Under the pieces are notes generated by a model. It did not search any database. It was not told the DNA's origin and saw nothing but the letters and a program-made list of their open reading frames with translations. Positions 54,147-62,780 of a stretch of DNA of 64,000 nucleotides are shown one piece after another. Origin of the DNA: JAAYUD01 sp963676865 (lineage in GTDB: Bacteria > Bacteroidota > Bacteroidia > Bacteroidales > Bacteroidaceae); assembly GCA_963676865.2 (NCBI GenBank), contig CAXXSS010000001.1, positions 434,001-498,000 on the forward strand. Direction: 5' to 3'. How positions within the stretch are numbered: the first letter of the stretch is position 1; the number at the start of each line of letters is the position of its first letter. A program made the position numbers and the translations under genes.

Positions 54147-54509
54147 TTAAAGACTAATATTGTATTCTTGCAAAAAGGCTAGAAGATATTCACGTCTTTT
54201 ATTTCTTGCTTCTAGGCTCTGAACATCTCTACTTTGTGATAGGAATATAATATATGTGCCTATTGATAATCTTTTCCCAGCATCATTAGCAATGATGGTC
54301 TCTTCACTATCTGACCAGCCTATAATTCGGTAAACATTTAAACCCTCCGATTTAACCTTTTCAAGATGATATCCCATCCATGGTAACGCTTCGTTGCAAT
54401 AGTTTGATTTTTTAGTATCAAATCCCCAATAATAAGCTGTGTGTTGAAAGAAATTTATAATAACTTTAGGATTCATTTTTACCATCTCAGCATGGGTTAC
54501 TTGTAACAT
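54147..54509 (-). CDS. Hypothetical protein, possibly 5'-truncated
   Basis: 120 residues from the ATG at 54509, with no family recognised (contains FFQHTAYYWGFDTKKSNYC and YIIFLSQSRDVQSLE). The frame remains open upstream to about 54624 with normal-looking sequence (SIENEILDSLGNDARAKEHQ) but no start codon, which suggests that the N-terminus was lost. It lies in a region of remnants, so it may be inactive. Confidence 0.45.
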   Translation of the reverse strand: MLQVTHAEMVKMNPKVIINFFQHTAYYWGFDTKKSNYCNEALPWMGYHLEKVKSEGLNVYRIIGWSDSEETIIANDAGKRLSIGTYIIFLSQSRDVQSLEARNKRREYLLAFLQEYNISL

Positions 54510-54808
54510 TTTCGCTTTTATATCTTTGAAGGGCTTAAAATAATCAGCAAAAAGTTTTTGATGTTCTTTTGCTCGGGCATCATTGCCTAAAGAATCGAGA
54601 ATCTCGTTTTCTATACTTTTACCTGTCTAAATTATTAATTGTTCTCACAAAGAGAAGCAACTTCCTATGAAAAGACATATCATAGGTATAAGAAAAAACA
54701 CTCAATTTTTCAAGTTAATAATCTTATGAACCAATTTGGCATAGACAAGAATTACATTTGCAAAAAGTTTAAGAAGTTATTTTGAATTTTTAGAATAATA
54801 ATAAGAAG

Positions 54809-55122
54809 ATGAAACTGTTTCGAGTTCTTTTACCCTTTTACTCTATTGCATACCGCAAAAATATTTCCAGATAGAGACAACATGGAAGAAAGGATTTGCC
54901 GTATACGCCATCACCATTGTTTTTGCTCTGATGCACATCACGAATTATCCTTTCCACCTACCCTACCTGCCTGTTTATTGCCTGCTCGTATTGCCTCAAT
55001 TCATACTGGGCAGTACTCTTGTATATTTCCGATTAAACCTAGGATTCTTCTATGGATATGGCTTTCATGCGCTGATCAACTTAATAGGATTCGGCTTGAT
55101 GCTATCCAAATTATTCTTATAA
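54809..55122 (+). pseudogene. Remnant of a CPBP-type membrane protease gene
   Basis: A start MKLFRVLLPFYSIAYRKN is followed, after a one-base shift, by FAVYAITIVFALMHITNYPF and, near the end, YGYGFHALINLIGFGLML. MHITNY and FHAL.N are in the position of the conserved His/Asn motifs of CPBP (Abi) intramembrane proteases. Upstream motifs such as EExxxR are missing, so most of the gene is gone. The rest of 54510-55370 has no gene. Confidence 0.5.
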
Positions 55123-55312
55123 AAGCGCCCTTATATTTCTCTAAACACCCAAGTATTTTATAGCAGTTTTAATTGATCTTTCTACTACCGATAAGAATTT
55201 ATCGTAACAACATTTATTTACAATATAATTTATCAATATTATTTCCATTTACTGATTGGAAATAAAACACTTGCTATACAAGCCTGACATTACATGAATA
55301 GCATATAAAAAA

Positions 55313-55346
55313 GAACCGAACATTAAAAAATGTTCGGTTCCCTTTT
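55313..55346 (-). terminator. Terminator of the PorT-like gene
   Basis: Perfect 10-bp arms GAACCGAACA (55313-55322) and TGTTCGGTTC (55331-55340) with flanking A- and T-rich tracts, 25 bp past the stop codon. Confidence 0.8.
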
Positions 55347-55370
55347 ATATGACTACTTTCTTATTACAAA

Positions 55371-55994
55371 TTAAAATTTGTAACCAACGTTAATGCTAAA
55401 ATTAGAATTATATACTTTAGCACTCTCTTGAACTTTAAGCAATCCAAGTTCAAAACTACCACCTACAAGAAATTTACCGAATTCAAGCCCGGCTTCAAAA
55501 TTCAAACCGGCATCGAAACGTTTCATTCCAGGGAAGGTTTCACCCTCAACCTGTTCATCATCGAAAGTATTCCAATCAATGCTGACCGTTTGACCCCCAG
55601 AAGTTCCACTTGCTTTCGTTTTCCCAAAAATGCCATATGCAATGTAAGGACCTGCAGCAACAGTTAGATTTGTTTTCTCGGCTACTTTGAAACGGAACTG
55701 CACGTCAAGAGGCATATCCAGAAACCAAGCATTGCGTTTCAGATCACCTCCATTAATATCATATTTAGCTCCTTTATGAGATAGATACAAAGTCGGCTGT
55801 AAAGATATCATATCGCTCAGTGGATATTCAACACCAAAACCGACACGACCACCAACAAGAGTTTTAGACTCATCAGAGTCACTTCCATGAAAATTACTTA
55901 AATTAAAACTACCTTTCACGATCGGAGTGATTTGAGCAAACGAAACCACCGAAATAAAGGTGAAAAGCACCGCAAATAAAATTGATTTTTTCAT
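55371..55994 (-). CDS. Outer-membrane beta-barrel (PorT/porin-like) protein
   Basis: 207 residues with signal peptide (MKKSILFAVLFTFISVVSFAQ). Alternating beta strands (VGGRVGFGVEYPLSDMISLQPTLYLS, FRFKVAEKTNLTVAAGPYIAYG) and terminal FSINVGYKF with aromatic end residue mark a small outer-membrane barrel of the PorT/OMP_b-brl type. Role unknown. Monocistronic: own terminator, and a TATATTTG -7 box at 56033-56040. Confidence 0.85.
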   Translation of the reverse strand: MKKSILFAVLFTFISVVSFAQITPIVKGSFNLSNFHGSDSDESKTLVGGRVGFGVEYPLSDMISLQPTLYLSHKGAKYDINGGDLKRNAWFLDMPLDVQFRFKVAEKTNLTVAAGPYIAYGIFGKTKASGTSGGQTVSIDWNTFDDEQVEGETFPGMKRFDAGLNFEAGLEFGKFLVGGSFELGLLKVQESAKVYNSNFSINVGYKF

Positions 55995-56169
55995 TTTAAA
56001 AATTTTAAATTAATAATTTATGTTGAACGCGACAAATATAGTAAAAATTTACAACCAATTTTAAATATTTGGACTTAAATAAATTAAAAACATGCATTTT
56101 CTATTATTCCCTATACATACAACAAGCGAAACTATTTAATAGTTTATACAAAGCACTACATTCTACACA

Positions 56170-56295
56170 CAAAAGAATGCTTTCTTTACCTGCTCAAAGA
56201 TATTGTACTTGCCGAAAAATAGGACTGAGACATTACGTACTCCATCGTATTATTATTGGGAGTCGGACGCCAAACAAAAGATAGTGCAATATCGC
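56170..56295 (+). pseudogene. Fragment of an S26-like peptidase gene
   Basis: About 110 bp align with the intact gene at 58160-58285. Shared words include CAAGATATTG/AAAGATATTG, GACATTA, GTACTCCATCG/GTGCTCCATCG and CCAAA. The frame gives LRHYVLHRI, matching the His77 motif PGHYVLHRI. Stops and a shift show it is decayed. The rest of 55995-56442 has no gene except a CGGAGAC/GTCTCCG hairpin at 56405-56420 in the leader of the next gene. Confidence 0.55.
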
Positions 56296-56442
56296 AACAA
56301 AGTGTTTGAACTCGCCTCTAGAGCAGACCTTGAGTGCTTTTTATTTGGTTCATAAGGTTATAAGTCCTATCTTTATCGGCAATTAAACTAATTATTAACC
56401 CTAACGGAGACTTGTCTCCGGCCAAAAAGCATTTAATACAAG

Positions 56443-57819
56443 ATGAAAAAACGCTTTACTGCACCATTTATGGTGCTGATTATGCCCGCACTCCTATCGG
56501 CATGTATCAACCACATTAACGATGAAGTAGACAACAACCAAACGCAACCCGATGGCACTCGGGGTAGCGCAACGCTCAAGATTCAGACGAGAGCCGACAA
56601 AGGTGCTGCCGACAGCAAAGTGAGTTATCCCGTGCAACTCTATGTATTCAACTCGAGCGGAACATGCGCGGCTACCGCAACCATCGCTTCCGAAGCAGAC
56701 CCCATTACTTTCACTCTGCCTACCGGTACCTACAGTGTGAGCGCCATAGCAGGCGCCGATGCCACAAGTTATCAACTGCCTTCGAAAGAAGAAGCGACCA
56801 AAAGCTCGTCCATCGTACTGCGCGAAGGTTACCGCCATGCCGATCTGATGACGGCGCGCAACAGTGTGGTGCTCGGCGAAGACGAGACCAATACACTGAC
56901 CCTTTCGCTCACCCGGCAAGTGATGCAGCTCAGCGAAATCACCATACTCAAAGCACCCAAATCGTCGACCTCAGTCAAGGTCACCTTCTCTCCTCTCCAC
57001 GGAGGCATAGGCATGGGCGGAACCTATAGCGGTAACGAAAGCAGCCACACCATCAATCTAGAGAAACAAGCCGATGGCACCACTTGGAAATCATCTTCGG
57101 CCGAATATCTGCTGGCACCCACCGACCAAGCCACCATTGCCGTATCCATCGCCTATTCCAAAGGAACCAAAAGTTTTTCCTATTCGTGCGGCAGCCAACT
57201 GCAAGCAGGCTACAAGCTCAATATCAAAGGGACTTATACTTCGAACACGGGCGTCACTCTTTCCGGTTCCATGACAGGAGTAGCTTGGCTGGGCGAACGT
57301 AGCATCGAATTCACTTTCGACGATGACGGCACTACCAACGGAAACGGGGGAACGACCGGCACTGGCACCGACAACTCCGGTCTAGTCGACCAAATTCCCT
57401 CCAAAGGTGACGTATACGCCGGATGTTGCATCTTCGCCGTCACCGAGCAAACAGAAAACAGCGCCACTCTCAAACTTCTCTCGCCGAAAGAGATTTCCGG
57501 AATAATCGATTCAGGATATACGACAGACCAGCTTCAATCGGCCATCCATACAAACATACCTCTATGCAGTGCGCTCGGCATTGACGGTTGGCGATTGCCC
57601 ACGGAAGATGAAATAACGACCATATCCAACAACAATGGTTATATCAACCGTATGCTGAAAGAGGCAAATATCGCCCCAATTGCCGCAGGTTCTTATTTCC
57701 GACAGATGACCGACGGCAGCATCGGTGCTTACAACATCACATCCACCATCCATACAGGATACATAGACAAAAATACTCGCCTGCGCCCCGTAGCGACACT
57801 GAAAGTGAGACTCCGATAG
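56443..57819 (+). CDS. Fimbrillin-like lipoprotein with Lcl-type C-terminus
   Basis: 458 residues; lipoprotein signal ends ALLSAC. An N-terminal fimbrillin/FimB-like beta domain (YPVQLYVFNSSGTCAATATIA, LPTGTYSVSAIAGAD, TLSLTRQVMQLSEITI) is followed by a Gly/Asn/Thr linker (near 300) and a C-terminal domain with GWRLPTEDEI ... TRLRPVATLKVRL, like Lcl_C/DUF1566. It is a probable surface or fimbrial adhesin component. Precedes the S26-like/PqqD/ABC genes, separated by a long hairpin at 57839. Confidence 0.75.
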   Translation: MKKRFTAPFMVLIMPALLSACINHINDEVDNNQTQPDGTRGSATLKIQTRADKGAADSKVSYPVQLYVFNSSGTCAATATIASEADPITFTLPTGTYSVSAIAGADATSYQLPSKEEATKSSSIVLREGYRHADLMTARNSVVLGEDETNTLTLSLTRQVMQLSEITILKAPKSSTSVKVTFSPLHGGIGMGGTYSGNESSHTINLEKQADGTTWKSSSAEYLLAPTDQATIAVSIAYSKGTKSFSYSCGSQLQAGYKLNIKGTYTSNTGVTLSGSMTGVAWLGERSIEFTFDDDGTTNGNGGTTGTGTDNSGLVDQIPSKGDVYAGCCIFAVTEQTENSATLKLLSPKEISGIIDSGYTTDQLQSAIHTNIPLCSALGIDGWRLPTEDEITTISNNNGYINRMLKEANIAPIAAGSYFRQMTDGSIGAYNITSTIHTGYIDKNTRLRPVATLKVRLR

Positions 57820-57838
57820 AACGGAATTCTAAGGCTAT

Positions 57839-57917
57839 TTTTGCGTGCATTTCTTGCATTCGTTTCGAAGGCTTAGCAGGCTAAATCGAAAAACGAATGC
57901 AAGAGATGCACGCAAAA
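57839..57917. promoter_or_regulatory. Very long near-perfect hairpin
   Basis: 27-nt arms at 57839-57865 and 57891-57917 match at all but one position, which forms a wobble pair on the plus-strand RNA. The 25-nt loop itself contains TTAGC/GCTAA. Located 20 bp after the fimbrillin stop and 89 bp before the S26-like gene. Could terminate the first, or be a processing or regulatory site. Confidence 0.65.
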
Positions 57918-58005
57918 GAGAACAAAAAAGCTTCAAAAAGGGTTTACAGTATTATTTTTCTAAGATTCAAAACAGGTTCTAATAATTTATATTTATTTTT
58001 GCAAG

Positions 58006-58515
58006 ATGATAAAGACCGATCATATTCAGACATGCACTGTCCCCAACGACATTATGCTGGGAGAAATACGAAAGCTGGTTGCCGAAGGGCATCCCGTGAA
58101 ATTTCGTGTGAGAGGGCAAAGCATGCTTCCGTTTATTGTAGGCGACAGAGACAGCGTAAGGCTGGTGAAGACCAACGTTTATTGCCCCCAAGATATTGCG
58201 CTGGCCGAGATACAGCCGGGACATTATGTGCTCCATCGCATTGTTTCGGTAACCGGACAGCAGCCCAAAGATTCGGTCATATTGATGGGCGACGCCAATC
58301 TGAAAGAACAAGAGCACTGCTCCGTAGGTGACTTGGCAGGCATAGTAGACCGCATTTTCCGCCATTGCAACGAGATAGACCCACACAGCCGCACAGAGCA
58401 AATGGCGGTATATTGCTGGCAGTTGCTCACGCCGCTTCGCCGATGGCTGCTTGCCGTCTATCGGCGCACCTATCTGCGGCATCAAAACAATAATTGCACC
58501 AACACGAAGATATGA
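58006..58515 (+). CDS. S24/S26 signal-peptidase-like protein
   Basis: 169 residues without an N-terminal membrane anchor. Catalytic-type motifs are RVRGQSMLPFIVGD (Ser39) and PGHYVLHRIV (His77), then LMGDANL. The Ser-His arrangement is that of the S26B/SEC11 type rather than Ser-Lys. A hydrophobic/aromatic C-terminus (VYCWQLLTPLRRWLLAVY) may lie at the membrane. Its stop overlaps the PqqD start (ATGA), followed by an ABC exporter: a cassette typical of peptide maturation and export. An internal Met at codon 17 is another start; a TATTTTTG box ends at 58001, directly before the first ATG. Confidence 0.78.
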   Translation: MIKTDHIQTCTVPNDIMLGEIRKLVAEGHPVKFRVRGQSMLPFIVGDRDSVRLVKTNVYCPQDIALAEIQPGHYVLHRIVSVTGQQPKDSVILMGDANLKEQEHCSVGDLAGIVDRIFRHCNEIDPHSRTEQMAVYCWQLLTPLRRWLLAVYRRTYLRHQNNNCTNTKI

Positions 58516-58781
58516 AAATCAAACAGGGCTTTTCTCTCCGCCAGATGGGAACAGATTGCATCGTGATCCCGAATGGAAGCGAAGTCATCGATTTCGACAA
58601 CATCATCAGCCTCAACGCCACCGCCGTTTATCTGTGGAACGAGTTGCAGAATAGCGCGTTTGACAACGAAACGGCCGCACAGTTACTGATGCAGCGATAC
58701 GCTCTCGACATCGACACGGCCCGTTGCGATGCGACGGTACTATTAGACAAATGGATCAAAAACGGCATTGTTGAAGTATGA
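58512..58781 (+). CDS. PqqD-family protein
   Basis: 89 residues from the ATG at 58512, which overlaps the preceding stop. Sequence MGTDCIVIPNGSEVIDFDNIISLNATAVYLWNEL is the PqqD winged-helix core, a RiPP recognition element that holds leader peptides for modifying enzymes or transporters. No radical SAM or cyclase gene is in the window. A 65-residue peptide gene lies about 3.7 kb away at 62516 and could be a partner. Overlaps the ABC gene by 4 nt. Confidence 0.85.
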   Translation: MKIKQGFSLRQMGTDCIVIPNGSEVIDFDNIISLNATAVYLWNELQNSAFDNETAAQLLMQRYALDIDTARCDATVLLDKWIKNGIVEV

Positions 58782-60439
58782 TACAAATGATTAGACGCTG
58801 TATGGGCTGGCTATGGTCGGCATCGAAAGGCATCCGCCTCCGGCTGTTCATCGATTCGTTCCTCGGATTGATACGTGTAGCGGCGGGTTTGACGTTTATC
58901 TACGTCAGCAAAGTATTGGTCGACCTGGCTACACACAGCCACAACGTCTCTTCCACTACCCTACTCGGCTACGGCGCCCTATTGGTGGCGCTTATTATCA
59001 TAGAGCTGATGTCCAACATCTGTAGCTCGTGGCTCAGCAATCAGACAGAAATAAAGATGAAAAACCGCATTCGGCGCAACCTCTTCGCACACCTCATCAA
59101 TGCCTATTGGGAAGGACACGAGAAGCTGCACAGCGGCGACATACTCAACCGCCTGGAAGAAGATGTACGCGTAGTGACCGATACCTTATGCCATTCGCTT
59201 CCGGCACTTTTCACCACCGGCGCCCAGCTCATCGCGGCGTTCGTCTTCCTGAGCCAAATGAACCTCACACTCGCGCTATCCGTCATCTGCATCATGCCTT
59301 TCTTTCTGCTTGTCAGCAAAATCTACATCCGTCGGATGAGGAGTCTCACCAAAGACATCCGAAACACCGACAGCAGCGTGCAGAGCATCTTGCAAGAAAG
59401 CATCCAACACCGCATCGTGATACAGACCATGGAGCAGAACGATGCCATCACCAACAGGCTCAGCCGGCTGCAATCCACCCTCTACGGGCAGACGATGAAA
59501 CGCACGCGCTTCACCCTCTTCTCGCGCAGCATGGTATCCGTCGGCTTTATGGCAGGATACATCACGGCTTTCATGTGGAGCATCATCGAACTGCACAACG
59601 GAGCCATCACTTTCGGCGTAATGACAGCCTTCTTGCAATTGGTAGCTCAGATTCAAGGTCCCACCGTAGAACTCACCAAGCAGATACCGGGCTTCATCCA
59701 TGCCTCTACCTCCATCGACCGGCTCACCGAGCTGGACAAGATACCCACCGAAAAGATCTCCCGCCATCAGATGCTGACAGGCATTGCCGGCATCCGACTC
59801 ACCGACATTTCTTTTCGCTACCTGCAAGGCGACAGAGATATATTCTCCCACTTTTCGTACGACTTCACTCCCGGCAGCCGCACCGCTATCGTAGGCGAGA
59901 CGGGAGCCGGCAAGAGTACCATGATTCGCCTGATACTCTCGCTGCTCCACCCGCAGCAGGGCAAAATGGAACTCTACAACAACCAAGGCCACGCCATTGC
60001 CATGGACGCCGGCAGCCGTTGCAATCTGGTCTACGTGCCCCAAGGCAACAGCCTGCTGAGTGGCACCATACGCGACAATCTGCTATTGGGCAATCCCGAG
60101 GCAACCGACAAGCAGATGTTCGAAGTACTCCATATTGCCTGCGCCGACTTCGTTTCGGAGTTGCCCGACGGACTCGATTCGCACTGCGGAGAGCAAGGAG
60201 CCGGACTGAGCGAAGGACAGGCCCAGCGCATCGCCATTGCCCGCGGACTGCTCCGTCCGGGCAGTATTCTGCTGCTCGACGAATTCAGTTCCTCGCTCGA
60301 CGGCGACACCGAAAGCACCTTGATACAACGCCTACTGCATACCCGGCAGCAGAAAACAATGATCTTTATCACCCACCGCGAAATGATTCTGCAATACTGC
60401 AACAACGTTATCAAACTGGGTGGAGACAGCAGGTCCTAA
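58778..60439 (+). CDS. ABC exporter (fused permease and ATPase)
   Basis: 553 residues: six-helix exporter membrane domain (about 15-300) and ATPase with Walker A GETGAGKST (373-381), signature LSEGQAQRIAIARGLL (from 477) and Walker B ILLLDEFSSSLD. This is a homodimeric half-transporter of the lipid/peptide exporter class. No N-terminal C39 peptidase, so leader removal would have to be done elsewhere, conceivably by the S26-like protein. Large frames on other strands and frames are shadows caused by high GC in this gene. Confidence 0.92.
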   Translation: MIQMIRRCMGWLWSASKGIRLRLFIDSFLGLIRVAAGLTFIYVSKVLVDLATHSHNVSSTTLLGYGALLVALIIIELMSNICSSWLSNQTEIKMKNRIRRNLFAHLINAYWEGHEKLHSGDILNRLEEDVRVVTDTLCHSLPALFTTGAQLIAAFVFLSQMNLTLALSVICIMPFFLLVSKIYIRRMRSLTKDIRNTDSSVQSILQESIQHRIVIQTMEQNDAITNRLSRLQSTLYGQTMKRTRFTLFSRSMVSVGFMAGYITAFMWSIIELHNGAITFGVMTAFLQLVAQIQGPTVELTKQIPGFIHASTSIDRLTELDKIPTEKISRHQMLTGIAGIRLTDISFRYLQGDRDIFSHFSYDFTPGSRTAIVGETGAGKSTMIRLILSLLHPQQGKMELYNNQGHAIAMDAGSRCNLVYVPQGNSLLSGTIRDNLLLGNPEATDKQMFEVLHIACADFVSELPDGLDSHCGEQGAGLSEGQAQRIAIARGLLRPGSILLLDEFSSSLDGDTESTLIQRLLHTRQQKTMIFITHREMILQYCNNVIKLGGDSRS

Positions 60440-60555
60440 TCGCTCCCTTATCCGTTCTATCTCTATCGGCCATTCACCCTATCGGCTATTTATCTCCGCT
60501 CGAGGCAAGCATTCAATACAATAAAGAACGCTCCATATCGCAATAACGCACACAA

Positions 60556-60610
60556 AAAAGGGCTTCAGTAGCCTCCTTTTCATATCAAGGAGTCCACCGA
60601 AGCCCTTTTC
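60556..60610. terminator. Bidirectional terminator between convergent genes
   Basis: AAAAGGGCTTC (60556-60566) pairs with GAAGCCCTTTT (60599-60609), with an inner CTCCTT/AAGGAG stem. Downstream of the ABC gene. Confidence 0.75.
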
Positions 60611-60612
60611 GA

Positions 60613-60905
60613 AGCGCCAAAACCAATCGATTGGGGTTCGGAAATGGTTTTCGAAGCTCGAATTGCAATCATTTGGTTAACGAAATCCAAATCCGAGGCT
60701 CAGATTCGCTTGCTTTGTTAAAGGAAACCAATTACGAGCCTCGAAAAGCAATCACTTGGTTAAAGGAAGCCAAATACGAGGCTCATTTTGCATTTCCCGA
60801 CCCCAATCGATTGCAATCCGAGGCTCGAAAACTACTTCCGAGGACTGGTCGATTGCTTCACGAGGGTCATTTTGCATTTCCGAGGCCCCATTGATTGGGA
60901 TTTTA
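60613..60905. repeat. 21/42-bp phased imperfect repeat, copy F
   Basis: GAGGCT or a variant recurs at 60695, 60736, 60778, 60820 and 60862 (spacing 41-42 bp) and half-period copies appear at 60840 and 60882. Other shared words are TTGGTTAA, GCAATC and GCATTTCC. Fills the gap between the convergent ABC gene and the fimbrillin gene. Open frames across it are a consequence of the period being a multiple of three. Confidence 0.65.
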
Positions 60906-60955
60906 ACACTCAACAGATTGGATGCGCTGCGCTCAATGCAAATTCAGAGGGAATA

Positions 60956-62485
60956 CTACTGAGCCTGCCACAGACTTTGAGCGTATGTGCGATACCAATA
61001 AGTGTAGTCAGCGTTGGTGGGACCGAAGGTCAGGCAGTTACTGTTACTGCTATCAAAGCTAGGCGTAGATGACCAATAATGGCCGGCCGTTCCTCCTGCG
61101 ACGAAATCACTCCCCCCAGGGATCAATCTACCGGCAGCCGGAAGAAAGAAATAGTTCGTACTGAGATTGAGAGCAGAAATCGTCGCAGCACTCAGTGAGG
61201 ACAACAACGTAGGAGTAGTACTTGTCACACCACTCGAAACAGTGGTAGAATAACCAGTGATGCCCGATTTCTTCCGAAGCCACATGCCTGACGTAGTATA
61301 ATTGCCATCTATCAGTTCATACTCCGTTTTATTAACGATTCCATCGTCCCAATAACATCCCGCCTTCAGGTACCAACTAATCTCGTAGCCGTTGGGACAA
61401 ATCTTGCAAGCGTAGAGCGCACGGTTGCTATAGTCGGTAGTGCCGTCGGCCAAAGGAGTAGTATTAACATTGTAACTCTCGGAACCTAAGGTGGCAGGTT
61501 TATAATCGATAGCGTCCCAAAGATAAAGTTTACTCGAATCAAAGAAAGCATTAGTTATCGCCAATGGTTTGGACTTGACTTGGGCGGCAGTCAAAGAGAA
61601 ACCACTCAGCGTTATAATCCGATTGGTATAGGAATTACCCGAATCGTCCGAGCACGAAATGGTGAGCGTACCATTAATGCCACTGAAAGGCCACGTCATG
61701 AAGTAAACATCCACCACCCCGGCTGTCGTGGGCGTAATGGTAGCAGTCCAACTCGTACCCCAAGAGCCTGTCAACTTATTGAGAGTTCCGTCCGCCTTGA
61801 GAGTAGCAGTGCCACCGTTACCGGGAAGGATATTGGCGGCCGAAGAAGTGAGCGTCACCGTAACAGGATAGCTCGTAGAGAAGCTGCTGCTCGTGAGGTG
61901 AAGGTTCATCATGCCAAAAAGATGGTGCATCGCCAGCGAACCGGGTAGACCCGTACTGTAATCGACACTGGCGCTGCCATAGAGCGCATCGTAGGTGGCG
62001 CAGTCTGCCAACGTACCCTTCTGGCTCGCCAGCGTGGTAGCCGCAAGGGAACTCGTTCCGTCAGTTGCCACAGTGGGTGTATAGCCTCCGCCCGAATTAC
62101 CGGAGAAAGCATAGAGACGCACACCGGGATTGTAGCGATAGCCGATACCGCCCGAATAAGAGAACGTGGCCGAAGTGCCACTCGTAGTGGTAGTGGCAAA
62201 CGGTAAAGAAGTCGTCACAGCCTGAACGGCGCGATTCAATACATATGGATGATAGATCTTGAGCTGGTCACTATTCCAAGAACAACTGAAAGCGCCGCCA
62301 TACGTATCGCTCATACTCACACGGCTCGATGCCTCGCCCAGCTGAGCCGTGAGCGGAAGGCTCGCCACAGAGGCACCCTCACTCACTTGAGCGTTATCAC
62401 TACTTTGGCATGAGCCAAAGCAAAGGAGCAGCGCAAGCACTACATATAGCGGCGCTGCTAAAAGAGGTCGACTAATCTGTTTCAT
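60956..62485 (-). CDS. Fimbrillin-like lipoprotein with Lcl-type C-terminus (paralogue 1)
   Basis: 509 residues with lipobox LLCFGSC. An N-terminal fimbrillin-family beta region (AQLGEASSRVSMSD, PYVLNRAVQAV, RYNPGVRLYAFSG, MHHLFGMMNLHL) precedes a C-terminal Lcl/DUF1566-like region with ACKICPNGYEISWYL, YFFLPAAGRL and GHYWSSTPSF. Likely exported to the surface and assembled in fimbriae or a matrix. Long segments are almost identical to the partial gene at 62781. The 65-residue peptide gene ends 30 bp upstream. Confidence 0.8.
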   Translation of the reverse strand: MKQISRPLLAAPLYVVLALLLCFGSCQSSDNAQVSEGASVASLPLTAQLGEASSRVSMSDTYGGAFSCSWNSDQLKIYHPYVLNRAVQAVTTSLPFATTTTSGTSATFSYSGGIGYRYNPGVRLYAFSGNSGGGYTPTVATDGTSSLAATTLASQKGTLADCATYDALYGSASVDYSTGLPGSLAMHHLFGMMNLHLTSSSFSTSYPVTVTLTSSAANILPGNGGTATLKADGTLNKLTGSWGTSWTATITPTTAGVVDVYFMTWPFSGINGTLTISCSDDSGNSYTNRIITLSGFSLTAAQVKSKPLAITNAFFDSSKLYLWDAIDYKPATLGSESYNVNTTPLADGTTDYSNRALYACKICPNGYEISWYLKAGCYWDDGIVNKTEYELIDGNYTTSGMWLRKKSGITGYSTTVSSGVTSTTPTLLSSLSAATISALNLSTNYFFLPAAGRLIPGGSDFVAGGTAGHYWSSTPSFDSSNSNCLTFGPTNADYTYWYRTYAQSLWQAQ

Positions 62486-62515
62486 CGTATCTTACTTTAA
62501 AAATTAAAAGATTCG

Positions 62516-62713
62516 TTACTGATCGCTCCAAGTATCGGAGTCCGTGCCGCCGGCCTTGTTCCAGCTATCCACCGCCACTCCACTGGGGCTATTGTCCGTC
62601 ACGCCCTGAGAGGCTGCAAAGCCGCCCTCGGTAGCAACCTGCACCCGCTCCGTGCGTGGTGCATCGTAGGCAGGCTTGCCTATCGCACTGTCATGCTCTT
62701 TTTCGGTATTCAT
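62516..62713 (-). CDS. Small 65-residue peptide between the fimbrillin paralogues
   Basis: MNTEKEHDSAIGKPAYDAPRTERVQVATEGGFAASQ, then a Gly/Ser/Asp/Trp-rich tail with two Trp (VDSWNKAGG, SDTWSDQ). The YxAPRTERVxVxxEGGFAAS pattern is reminiscent of small Bacteroidetes peptides encoded next to surface proteins. It has no signal peptide or cysteine. Close linkage (30 bp) to the fimbrillin and nearness of PqqD/S26/ABC genes make it a candidate substrate or chaperone-like leader peptide. Function unknown. Confidence 0.6.
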   Translation of the reverse strand: MNTEKEHDSAIGKPAYDAPRTERVQVATEGGFAASQGVTDNSPSGVAVDSWNKAGGTDSDTWSDQ

Positions 62714-62780
62714 ATCTATCTTATCTATTATTTATTAAAAACCTTTTTAAAAATGTTCGTATGTAAATACTGAGAGAACA

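Noticed and set aside
59276..60043. 255-codon minus-strand frame
   Set aside because: Antisense shadow of the ABC exporter with GC-biased codons.
59029..60546. 505-codon frame in the ABC transporter region
   Set aside because: Frame-shifted shadow of the clear ABC exporter; product is Arg/His-rich and has no domain.
60631..60962. Repeat-containing protein frames between the ABC and fimbrillin genes
   Set aside because: Open frames arise from the 42-bp period (multiple of three); three frames are open at once and none has a start signal.
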